From the NCBI GenBank assembly GCA_051652785.1, contig JBOFUX010000026.1:1-64000 (forward strand): a DNA stretch of 64,000 nt. The letters are read 5' to 3'. The translations under genes were made by a program, and so were the position numbers. The DNA is from JAGNZR01 sp051652785 (lineage in GTDB: Bacteria > Fusobacteriota > Fusobacteriia > Fusobacteriales > Fusobacteriaceae). The notes under the pieces were generated by a model. It saw only the letters and a program-made list of their open reading frames with translations. It was not told the DNA's origin and did not search any database. Shown here piece by piece: positions 43,806 through 51,503 of the stretch (positions are counted from its first letter, which is position 1; every line of letters starts with the position of its first letter).

Positions 43806-45209
43806 ATGAAAAACGAAAAATTTATGCCAGAACCATTTAAAATTAAAATGGTGGAACACATGGGAATTTTAGACAAGGAAGAAAGAAAAATAGCTATAGA
43901 AAAGGCTGGATTTAACACTTTTTTATTGAAATCAGATGATTGCTATATTGATCTTTTAACAGATTCAGGAACTAATGCAATGAGTGATCGTCAATGGGCA
44001 GGAATGTTATTAGGAGACGAGGCTTATGCAGGAAGTAGAAATTTTTATCATCTACAAAGTGTTGTAAGAGAATATTTTGGGTTTAAGCATATAGTTCCTA
44101 CTCATCAAGGAAGAGGTGCTGAAAATATTTTATCTTCTCTTATGATAAACCCTGGAGATTATATTCCTGGTAATATGTATTTTACAACTACAAGATTTCA
44201 CCAAGAAAGAAATGGAGCTACTTTTAGAGATGTTATAATAGATGAGGCTCATGATCCGAATGCTAATCTTCCTTTTAAAGGAAATGTAGACCTAAAGAAA
44301 TTTCAGACTCTAATTGAGGAAGTTGGTGGAGATAAAATTCCATATATTTGCCTTGCTGTTACAGTAAATTTAGCTGGTGGACAACCTGTTTCTATGGGAA
44401 ATATTAAAGCTGTTTCTGAATTAGCTCATAAATATAATATTAAAGTTATGTATGATGCCACTCGTTGTGTAGAAAATGCTTATTTCATTAAAGAAAGAGA
44501 AGAGGGGTATCAAACAAAGACTATAAAAGAAATTTTATTTGAAATGTTTTCCTATGGAGATGGTTGCACTATGTCTGGAAAAAAAGATTGTATAACAAAT
44601 ATAGGTGGATTTTTGTGTATGAATGATGACGAACTATATATACAAGCAACAGGAATGGTAGTTCAATTTGAAGGAATGCCATCATATGGGGGATTAGCTG
44701 GAAGGGATATGGAAGCTATGGCTATTGGAATAACTGAAGCAGTCCAATTTGAATACATTAGTCATAGAGTAAATCAAATAAGATATTTAGGTGAAAAGTT
44801 AGCGATGGCTGATGTACCAATGGTTAGACCTTTTGGTGGCCATGCAATATTTATTGATGCTAAAAAATTTTTAAGTCATTTATCTCAAGAAGAATTTCCT
44901 GCTCAATCTCTCGCTGCTGCTCTATATGAATTTTCAGGGGTAAGAACTATGGAAAGAGGAATTATATCGGCAGGAAGAGATGTAAAAACTGGAAAAAATC
45001 ATCATCCAAAACTAGAAACAATAAGACTTACAATTCCTAGAAGAGTTTATACTTATGCACATTTAGATTTTGTTGCTGATGCTGTTATTGATTTATACAG
45101 AAGGAAAAATGAGATAAGTGGATTAAAATGGAACTATGAACCTAAAGTATTAAGATTTTTTACTGGAACTTTTAGAACTATAAATAAAGAATTAGTGAAA
45201 AATTATTAG
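43806..45209 (+). CDS. tpl: Tyrosine phenol-lyase
   Basis: A 467-residue PLP enzyme that splits L-tyrosine into phenol, pyruvate and ammonia. It is closely related to tryptophanase. The choice rests on residues aligned (offset +3) to the Citrobacter enzyme: Tyr74, Thr127, the PLP lysine Lys260 in SGKKD, and especially Arg384 in TMERG, which binds the tyrosine ring and is replaced in tryptophanases. Met382 also matches. AAGGAGGAA precedes the ATG. It forms an operon with the AGCS symporter and ends at a clear terminator. Confidence 0.93.
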   Translation: MKNEKFMPEPFKIKMVEHMGILDKEERKIAIEKAGFNTFLLKSDDCYIDLLTDSGTNAMSDRQWAGMLLGDEAYAGSRNFYHLQSVVREYFGFKHIVPTHQGRGAENILSSLMINPGDYIPGNMYFTTTRFHQERNGATFRDVIIDEAHDPNANLPFKGNVDLKKFQTLIEEVGGDKIPYICLAVTVNLAGGQPVSMGNIKAVSELAHKYNIKVMYDATRCVENAYFIKEREEGYQTKTIKEILFEMFSYGDGCTMSGKKDCITNIGGFLCMNDDELYIQATGMVVQFEGMPSYGGLAGRDMEAMAIGITEAVQFEYISHRVNQIRYLGEKLAMADVPMVRPFGGHAIFIDAKKFLSHLSQEEFPAQSLAAALYEFSGVRTMERGIISAGRDVKTGKNHHPKLETIRLTIPRRVYTYAHLDFVADAVIDLYRRKNEISGLKWNYEPKVLRFFTGTFRTINKELVKNY

Positions 45210-45233
45210 TATAATAATAAAAATATATGATAT

Positions 45234-45271
45234 AAAAAAAAGCTACTAAATTAAATTAGTGGCTTTTTTTT
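45234..45271 (+). terminator. Terminator of the AGCS-tpl operon
   Basis: AAAAAGCTACTAA and TTAGTGGCTTTTT form a 13-bp stem with one G-U pair and a six-base loop, followed by T residues. Confidence 0.85.
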
Positions 45272-45404
45272 AGAAAAAAAGTTAAAATAAAAAATTCAAT
45301 TGATATTTTAAAATTTTCAGGATTGTTCTTTTTTTATATTTGTTTAATAATAGTTTAGATTTTTAAGTATATATGATTTTTAAAAATATATTAATTATTT
45401 ATAT

Positions 45405-46181
45405 TTAATTATGTCCTCTATAAGAATTACAACGCTTTGTCCAGTTTTTTTTCCAACGCTTTTCCCCTCTTTCTTTAGGGGAGTTTTGAATTCTTCTATT
45501 TAAAACAAAAATTGCAGAATCAGCAAATTCATTTAACGCTTTTTCTCCTATTTCTTGCCCTTTCATAAGTTCTAAAACTTGAAGTAATCCCCAACCTTTA
45601 TTTTGATATTTTTCACTTTCCTTAATACCTTCCCCTTTAAAATTAACATAATCTATAAGAGGATATAAACCATTTTTAGATTTAGCAATTCTATTAAATT
45701 GTTTTTTTATATGTTCAGGATTTGCAGAAATAGAAATTAATTTATCCAATGAACTCTCTAGTCTTTTATAAATATATTGAATTTGAATATGTTTTGTACT
45801 TTCTAAAAAAATTATTGCTTCATTCATAGAACCATTTTTTTTAGCTAAATTAAAATCATCAATATTTGTCCAAGGAGAATATCGAGTTGAAAAAATACTA
45901 GGTACAGAAATATTTTTTTTTTTATAAAACGCAATTAAACCAGGAAAGCTTTCATTAAATGGTCCATTTTTAAAATTCTCAGGATACCATATAAAATGCC
46001 CTATTCCTAGAGAGGGGAATTCTTCTCCTTTATTCCAGTGAATAAGTAGTTCTCTTTTAAGACCGGTTTCGTTTTTATATATTAGATTTCCAATATGCTC
46101 TAATTCTTCTTTAGTAGGAAGAGTTACTGCTAAACTAGAAATAAAGGTCAATATAAATAGATATAAAAATAATTTTTTCAT
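45405..46181 (-). CDS. Unknown exported protein, lysozyme-like features
   Basis: A 258-residue protein from the chosen start, with a clear signal peptide (MKKLFLYLFILTFISSLAVT). I do not recognise a named family. The segment GNLIYKNETGLKRELLIHWN, then GIGHFIWYPENF and GPFNESFPGLIAFY, recalls an uncharacterised group found in Gram-negative bacteria. The early glutamate and the GIGH sequence are reminiscent of muramidase folds, which is only a guess. The frame opens at 46286, but GGAGAAA before the ATG at 46181 and the signal sequence decide the start. It follows der after a terminator. Confidence 0.65.
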   Translation of the reverse strand: MKKLFLYLFILTFISSLAVTLPTKEELEHIGNLIYKNETGLKRELLIHWNKGEEFPSLGIGHFIWYPENFKNGPFNESFPGLIAFYKKKNISVPSIFSTRYSPWTNIDDFNLAKKNGSMNEAIIFLESTKHIQIQYIYKRLESSLDKLISISANPEHIKKQFNRIAKSKNGLYPLIDYVNFKGEGIKESEKYQNKGWGLLQVLELMKGQEIGEKALNEFADSAIFVLNRRIQNSPKERGEKRWKKNWTKRCNSYRGHN

Positions 46182-46217
46182 TTTTAATTTCTCCTTTATG
46201 TAAGTTAATTTTATTTT

Positions 46218-46251
46218 AAAAATAGCCCCTATACTTAGTAGTAAGGGGCTA
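46218..46251 (-). terminator. Terminator after der
   Basis: TAGCCCCT (46223-46230) pairs with AGGGGCTA (46244-46251). On the minus strand it is followed by TTTTTA. It separates der from the exported protein gene. Confidence 0.8.
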
Positions 46252-46254
46252 AAA

Positions 46255-47583
46255 TTAATCGTGAGCTTTATCATTTTTTCTTTCAAATTTTATATCAATA
46301 GGAGAACCTTCAAAACCAAAAGCTTCCCTTAGTTTATTTTCAATGTATCTGGAATATGAAAAATGAACAAGATCAGGATAATTACAAAATAAAATAAATC
46401 TAGGTGGTGCAGATGAAATTTGCGTAGCATAGTTAATTTTGATTAGCCGTCCTTTTCTTGTAGGAGGGGTATTCATCATAACAGCATCTTTAATAACTGT
46501 GTTAAGAAGTCCAGTGGAGATTCTTTTTGTATATTCAGCAAAAACAGTATCAGAAAGTTCTAAAAGTTTAGAAGTTCTTTGACCAGTTAGAGCAGAAATA
46601 AATTCGATAGGAGCATAGCTTAAAAATGGTAATTCAGAAAGCAAATATTCTTTCATTTTTTGCATAGTATAAGTATTTTTATCCATAGCATCCCATTTAT
46701 TAACAACAATTATAATTGGTTTTCTTTCCTCGTATGCAATTCCTGCAATCCTTTTATCTTGTTCAGTAAGTCCTTCAATTCCATCTAAAATCCAAAGACA
46801 AACATCAGCTCTTTTTATAGTTTTAATGGCTCTAAGCACTGAATAGTACTCAAGATCCTCTTCAATTTTGGACTTTCTTCTAATACCAGCAGTATCAATA
46901 AGAGTATACTTATTATCTTCAAACTCAATAAGAGTATCAATTGCGTCTCTAGTAGTTCCTGCAACTTCACTAACAATGGTTCTTTCTTCTCCTGACAATC
47001 GATTAACTAAAGAGGATTTTCCAGCATTAGGTCTTCCAATAATTGCAAGCTTTAATGAGTCATCAAATTCTTCTTCAATTTCAACTTTTTCTACAAGTCC
47101 TATTATCATATCTAGCATATCTCCTAGATTAATTTTATGTTCTCCAGAAACAGCAATTAAGTTATCAAAACCAAGTCCCCAAAAATCATAAACATCATCC
47201 ATTTGGGCAAGATAATTATCAATTTTATTAACACAAAGTACAACAGGTTTATTTTTTTTTCTAAGCAGATAAGCAATTTCTTCATCTAAAGGATTAACAC
47301 CTGCTTTTCCATCTACTATAAATAAAATAACATCTGCTTCGTTCATGGCAACTTCAGCTTGTTGTTTTATTTTAGACATCATAAATTCATTATTTCGAGG
47401 TTCTAATCCCCCTGTATCAACTAAAACAAATTCTGTTCCGTTCCATTCTGTTTCTCTATAAAGTCTATCTCTAGTAACGCCTGGTTGGTCATCTACAATG
47501 GCAACTCTATCTCCAACTAATTTATTGAATAGAGTAGATTTTCCAACATTAGGTCTTCCTACAATAGCTACGATTGGTTTCAA
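46255..47583 (-). CDS. der: Ribosome-associated GTPase Der (EngA)
   Basis: A 442-residue GTPase with two G domains and a KH-like C-terminus, needed for 50S assembly. First G1 is GRPNVGKST near residue 9, second G1 is GRPNAGKSS near 180. The G3 motifs are DTGG and DTAG, and the G4 motifs are NKID and NKWD. The frame opens with ATG at 47598, but that ATG lies in the GGAGG ribosome site. The TTG at 47583, eight bases after GGAGG, gives the family-typical start KPIVAIVGRPNVGKS. Confidence 0.95.
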   Translation of the reverse strand: MKPIVAIVGRPNVGKSTLFNKLVGDRVAIVDDQPGVTRDRLYRETEWNGTEFVLVDTGGLEPRNNEFMMSKIKQQAEVAMNEADVILFIVDGKAGVNPLDEEIAYLLRKKNKPVVLCVNKIDNYLAQMDDVYDFWGLGFDNLIAVSGEHKINLGDMLDMIIGLVEKVEIEEEFDDSLKLAIIGRPNAGKSSLVNRLSGEERTIVSEVAGTTRDAIDTLIEFEDNKYTLIDTAGIRRKSKIEEDLEYYSVLRAIKTIKRADVCLWILDGIEGLTEQDKRIAGIAYEERKPIIIVVNKWDAMDKNTYTMQKMKEYLLSELPFLSYAPIEFISALTGQRTSKLLELSDTVFAEYTKRISTGLLNTVIKDAVMMNTPPTRKGRLIKINYATQISSAPPRFILFCNYPDLVHFSYSRYIENKLREAFGFEGSPIDIKFERKNDKAHD

Positions 47584-47610
47584 ATTTACTACCTCCATTT
47601 TACATTAAGT

Positions 47611-49338
47611 TTATTTTTTAGTATATTTTTTTAAAATCTTAGATTTAAAAGGTTGTTCTACAACTAAATCTTTTTGTTTTTGTTTTCTACTAGTTTCCTT
47701 TTCTACAAAAAGTTTTTCTCCAGTAAAGGGGTCTAATTCAGTGTAGTACATAAGTGTAGAGTATGTAGAGGGAGTAGGAGTAAAAATTTGTACTTGCTCA
47801 GGATTAAGTCTTAGTTCTTCAGAGGCAAATTTTTTAAGATTACTCATCTCTTTATTATCACAACCTGGATGAGCAGCTATTAAATAGTATGTCAAAAATT
47901 GTTTTTTATCAAGCTTTTTATTAATTGCATAAAATCTATTTTTAAATTCCACTAAATAATCTTTTCCTTTTTTCCCCATGAGAGAAAGTACTTTATCTTC
48001 TGTATGTTCTGGAGCAATTTTCATTTGACCTGAAACATGTTCTTGAATAAGATTTTCCAAATAGAGGTTTCCATATTTTTTATCATCCAAAATAAGATCA
48101 TATCTTATACCAGATGCAATAAAAATTTTTTTTATATTGGAAATACCTCTTAACTTCTCTAGAAGAGTAATTTGTTTAGAATGATCTAATTTCAAAACAG
48201 GACACGTTTTAGGGTAAAGACATTGTTTTTTTACACAAGCCCCTTTAGTAATTTTTTTATCACATTCAATACCGTACATATTAGCGGTAGGTCCTCCTAC
48301 ATCAGCAATATATCCTTTAAAACCTTTAATACTTGAAATAGTTTCAACTTCTTTTATAATGGATTTTTCACTTCGAGAGGTTATGGTTCTCCCTTGATGA
48401 ACAGCTATTGCACAGAAGTTACACTCACCGTAGCAACCACGATGGGTAGTAACAGAAGTTTTTATAGTATCTAAGGATCTTGTTTCACCATCTTTTGCAT
48501 AATAAGGATGAACAGCTCTTTCAAAGGGCATATCATATATATCGTCCATTTCTTGCTCAGTAAAAATATCACTTGGAGGATTTTGAATAAGGTATCTGTC
48601 TTTATGAAGTTGGTTCAATCCCTTAGCAGTGAGAGGATCACAATTTAAATAAAAAAGTTCAAAAGATTTAGAAAATATATTTTTATCCTGAATACAGTCT
48701 TCATAGGATGGAAGTGTAATATATGAATCGTTTTTTTCCTTAGCGATATAAGAAAGTCCTTTTATATTATGCCAATCTGTCCCATTTTTTAAATTTTGAG
48801 CTAAAGCTAGCATAGATTTTTCTCCCATCCCGTAAGAAAGTATATCTGCTTTTGCATCAAAGAGAATAGAACGTCGTAAAGAATTACTCCAAAAATCGTA
48901 GTGGACAACTCTTCTTAAACTGGCTTCTATTCCTCCAAGAACAACTGGTACAGTTGAGTTTTTAAAGCATCTTTTAATAAGATTAGTATAGACAATAGAA
49001 GCACGATCAGGTCTTTTATTATTTTCACCACCTGGAGTAAAATCATCTTTATGCCTTTTTTTTTTAGTTGCCGTGTAATTAGCAACCATAGAATCAACAC
49101 ATCCAGCAGAAATAGCCCAGTATAACTTAGGTTCACCTAATCTAGTTATATCACTAGGACTATTAATATCAGGTTGAGCAATTACTCCAACTTTAAAACC
49201 GTGTTTAACTAGCCATTTTCCTATAACAGCAGTTCCATTATAGGAGGAGTCAATATAGGTATCACCTGAAATTAAAATAATATCAAGTTGTTCCCATTTT
49301 AAATTTGTCATTTCATCTTTAGTTGTAGGTAAAAACAT
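47611..49338 (-). CDS. YgiQ-family radical SAM protein
   Basis: A 575-residue UPF0313/YgiQ protein. The radical SAM cysteines are Cys302, Cys306 and Cys309 (GCYGECNFCAI). The N-terminal region has a cobalamin-domain-like layout (VVLGGIEASLRRVVHYDFWS). The C-terminal region contains LTYYLIAAHPGC. The biochemical role of the family is unknown. It lies 15 bases after the pyrophosphatase gene and 27 before der, so all three are probably one transcript. Confidence 0.93.
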   Translation of the reverse strand: MFLPTTKDEMTNLKWEQLDIILISGDTYIDSSYNGTAVIGKWLVKHGFKVGVIAQPDINSPSDITRLGEPKLYWAISAGCVDSMVANYTATKKKRHKDDFTPGGENNKRPDRASIVYTNLIKRCFKNSTVPVVLGGIEASLRRVVHYDFWSNSLRRSILFDAKADILSYGMGEKSMLALAQNLKNGTDWHNIKGLSYIAKEKNDSYITLPSYEDCIQDKNIFSKSFELFYLNCDPLTAKGLNQLHKDRYLIQNPPSDIFTEQEMDDIYDMPFERAVHPYYAKDGETRSLDTIKTSVTTHRGCYGECNFCAIAVHQGRTITSRSEKSIIKEVETISSIKGFKGYIADVGGPTANMYGIECDKKITKGACVKKQCLYPKTCPVLKLDHSKQITLLEKLRGISNIKKIFIASGIRYDLILDDKKYGNLYLENLIQEHVSGQMKIAPEHTEDKVLSLMGKKGKDYLVEFKNRFYAINKKLDKKQFLTYYLIAAHPGCDNKEMSNLKKFASEELRLNPEQVQIFTPTPSTYSTLMYYTELDPFTGEKLFVEKETSRKQKQKDLVVEQPFKSKILKKYTKK

Positions 49339-49353
49339 TTATTTAATCACCTA

Positions 49354-50973
49354 TTATCCTTCCATACTTTGTGTTGCAGCCATAAGAAAAGGAACTATTT
49401 GTTTTTTTCTAGAGACTACATCAGGTAACCAAGCAGTATTATCTTCAATTGAAATATTAAAAGCTTTTTCAAGAATTTGAGGATAATCACCAACAACCAA
49501 AACCTTTGAACCTGAATTTATAATATCAGTAATTACTAAAAGTGAAAGGTTGTAATTTTGCTTTTTAGCTTCAGATAATAAAGCTGAGAGAAGTTCATCT
49601 TTTCGATTTAAAGCTCCAACCATATCCACTGTATTTATTTGTGCTATTGCCACTGTAAAACCACTCATGTTAAATTCTTTCATATCTGCATGAAGAACGT
49701 CATGAGCTTTCATATCATCAAAAGAAGTACCAGCAATGAGCATTTTCATAGCGTACTCTTCAAAATTTTCTATTCCACAAATTTTTGAAAGCTCCAAAAC
49801 TGCCTCTTTATCTTTTGACGTACAAGTGGGAGATTTAAAAATCAAAGTATCTGATAAAATAGCACTCATTAAGAGTCCAGCTATGTTTTTATTAGGAACT
49901 ATATGAGCTTCTTTATATAAGCTATAAACTATAGTGCAAGTACAACCAACAGCTTCTGCATTAATTTTAACAGGTTCAAGAGTTTCAAAATTGGCAAATT
50001 TATGATGATCCACAACTTGTAAAATTTTTGCATCTTGCAGTCCATCTACCGATTGAGTCATCTCATTATGGTCTAAAAGAGCAACTTTTTTTCTAGTAAA
50101 ATTAATTAGATCTTTTGTTCTAATAGTTCCGTAAACTTCACCATTTTGATGAATAACAGGGAAGTTAGTTTGGCTAGCTTCTTTCATTATATCTTTTATG
50201 TCATGTAAAAAATCGTCAGTTTTAAAACTGTAAAAATTACTTTGACTAATTATTGAAGAGATAGAGATAGATTGACTTATTAGTCTTACTGTTTTAAAAA
50301 GAGGAGCATGCACACGAATAATAGCACAATCACAACCAACACGAGGACTAATAAAATCATTTTTATCACAACAAACAATAATAACAGAAGCTCCAGCTTG
50401 GATAGACTTATCAATGGCATCAACCATGCTGGTAGTAACAATAATATCACCGTGCACAACTAACTCTAGTTCAGAGACAGCTCTTAGAGTTCCTTTAATA
50501 ACTCCTGTGGGATAATTACCGCTAACTAATATTCCGTTAATAACTGTTTTTAAATTTTCATAAGTTGTTCCATATTTTTTGAAAAGATCTTCGTGATCTA
50601 AATTTAAATATGCATTTGCAATATCGGAAACATGAACCATTCCTTTTAAACGTTTTCTTTCATCTACAACAGGTAAACTAGAAAAATTTTCCTGTGTTAA
50701 AATATCAAGAGCAACTTTTAAAGAGTCTGATTGTTTTATAATTTTTTTTTCAATTCTTGTTAAATCCGATATTTGAGCACTTACAGTTTTCAATAAAGGA
50801 GGTGTTTTAACATTAAAGTAGTTTAAAACAAAAGTAGTTTCTTTATTTATGTCTCCTAAGCTATATGCTTTAATTTTTTCGCCTAGAGCTGTTTGTAAAG
50901 CAGCAAAAGCTAGAGAAGAACAGATAGAATCTGTGTCAGGGTTTTTATGCCCAAAAGCTAAAATGTGGTTCAT
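49354..50973 (-). CDS. ppaC: Manganese-dependent inorganic pyrophosphatase, CBS/DRTGG type
   Basis: A 539-residue family II (DHH) pyrophosphatase. Catalytic motifs lie in the N-terminal FGHKNPDTDSI, in VALLDHNE and in QVVDHHKF, and the C-terminal substrate motif is SRKKQ near residue 525. Between the first and second catalytic parts sits a regulatory insert: two CBS domains (about 70-120 and 245-300) around a DRTGG domain (about 130-240). In such enzymes adenine nucleotides regulate activity. GGAGG-like sequence precedes the ATG. Confidence 0.93.
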   Translation of the reverse strand: MNHILAFGHKNPDTDSICSSLAFAALQTALGEKIKAYSLGDINKETTFVLNYFNVKTPPLLKTVSAQISDLTRIEKKIIKQSDSLKVALDILTQENFSSLPVVDERKRLKGMVHVSDIANAYLNLDHEDLFKKYGTTYENLKTVINGILVSGNYPTGVIKGTLRAVSELELVVHGDIIVTTSMVDAIDKSIQAGASVIIVCCDKNDFISPRVGCDCAIIRVHAPLFKTVRLISQSISISSIISQSNFYSFKTDDFLHDIKDIMKEASQTNFPVIHQNGEVYGTIRTKDLINFTRKKVALLDHNEMTQSVDGLQDAKILQVVDHHKFANFETLEPVKINAEAVGCTCTIVYSLYKEAHIVPNKNIAGLLMSAILSDTLIFKSPTCTSKDKEAVLELSKICGIENFEEYAMKMLIAGTSFDDMKAHDVLHADMKEFNMSGFTVAIAQINTVDMVGALNRKDELLSALLSEAKKQNYNLSLLVITDIINSGSKVLVVGDYPQILEKAFNISIEDNTAWLPDVVSRKKQIVPFLMAATQSMEG

Positions 50974-51010
50974 AATGTAGCCTCCAAAGTGTATTTAAAT
51001 ATTACTTAGT

Positions 51011-51039
51011 ATTATATCATTTTTTTAGAAAACGAACAA
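51011..51039 (-). promoter_or_regulatory. Promoter of the ppaC-ygiQ-der operon
   Basis: Minus-strand TTGTTC (51039-51034), a 17-base spacer and TATAAT (51016-51011) preceded by TGA (extended -10). Confidence 0.7.
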
Positions 51040-51081
51040 CAGTAAAGTTGCTTTTAAACTGAGAGCTAATAATTGAGTACA

Positions 51082-51363
51082 TCATTTTTTTTTTATTATT
51101 TTAATTTCTATAATTTGAAGAGGTTTGACATAAGTAACTCCTGGATTTAAATCTAGCCTAAAATTAAGTTTAGAAGAATTTTTTTTTAAAAAAATTCTTA
51201 ATTTTGTTCTTATAATATCAGTGCTTAAAAGTGTACCAGAGCCGTAGCCATGAATAATTCTAATTTCATCTCTATAACCACTTTTAAAAAAATTATTATA
51301 TTTTATTATAAAAATTTTTAAAGCATCATCTGAATTCATATGGTGTAAATCTATCTCTTTCAT
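51082..51363 (-). CDS. Stand-alone Smr-domain protein
   Basis: A 93-residue protein consisting only of a Smr domain. The start EIDLHHMNSDDAL and the central IRIIHGYGSGTL loop are the expected signatures. The end DLNPGVTYVKPLQIIEIKI completes the domain. Smr domains are nucleases acting on DNA or RNA, with recent examples in ribosome rescue. The usual MutS2 part is absent. It is divergent from ligA. Confidence 0.85.
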   Translation of the reverse strand: MKEIDLHHMNSDDALKIFIIKYNNFFKSGYRDEIRIIHGYGSGTLLSTDIIRTKLRIFLKKNSSKLNFRLDLNPGVTYVKPLQIIEIKIIKKK

Positions 51364-51392
51364 AATTTTCCTTTTTAAAAAAATTTTATTAT

Positions 51393-51465
51393 AAAGTATA
51401 ACATGATTTTAAATTAAAACAATAAATAAAAAAATTTTTAAAAAATAAAAATTATGTTATACTTT
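51393..51465. promoter_or_regulatory. Mirror-image divergent promoters of smr and ligA
   Basis: The 12-base sequence ATGTTATACTTT occurs on the minus strand (51404-51393) and on the plus strand (51454-51465). Each contains an extended -10, TGTTATACT. The minus copy has TTGTTT 16 bases upstream (51422-51417). The plus copy has only a weak TTTTTA. Confidence 0.55.
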
Positions 51466-51503
51466 GACAATAAAGAATATATTTAATTTATAAGGAAGGA
51501 AAA

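Noticed and set aside
43806..45209. Tryptophanase
   Set aside because: The arginine of TMERG (Arg384) and Met382 match tyrosine phenol-lyase, whereas tryptophanases lack this arginine. Overall similarity is also closer to the Citrobacter tyrosine enzyme.
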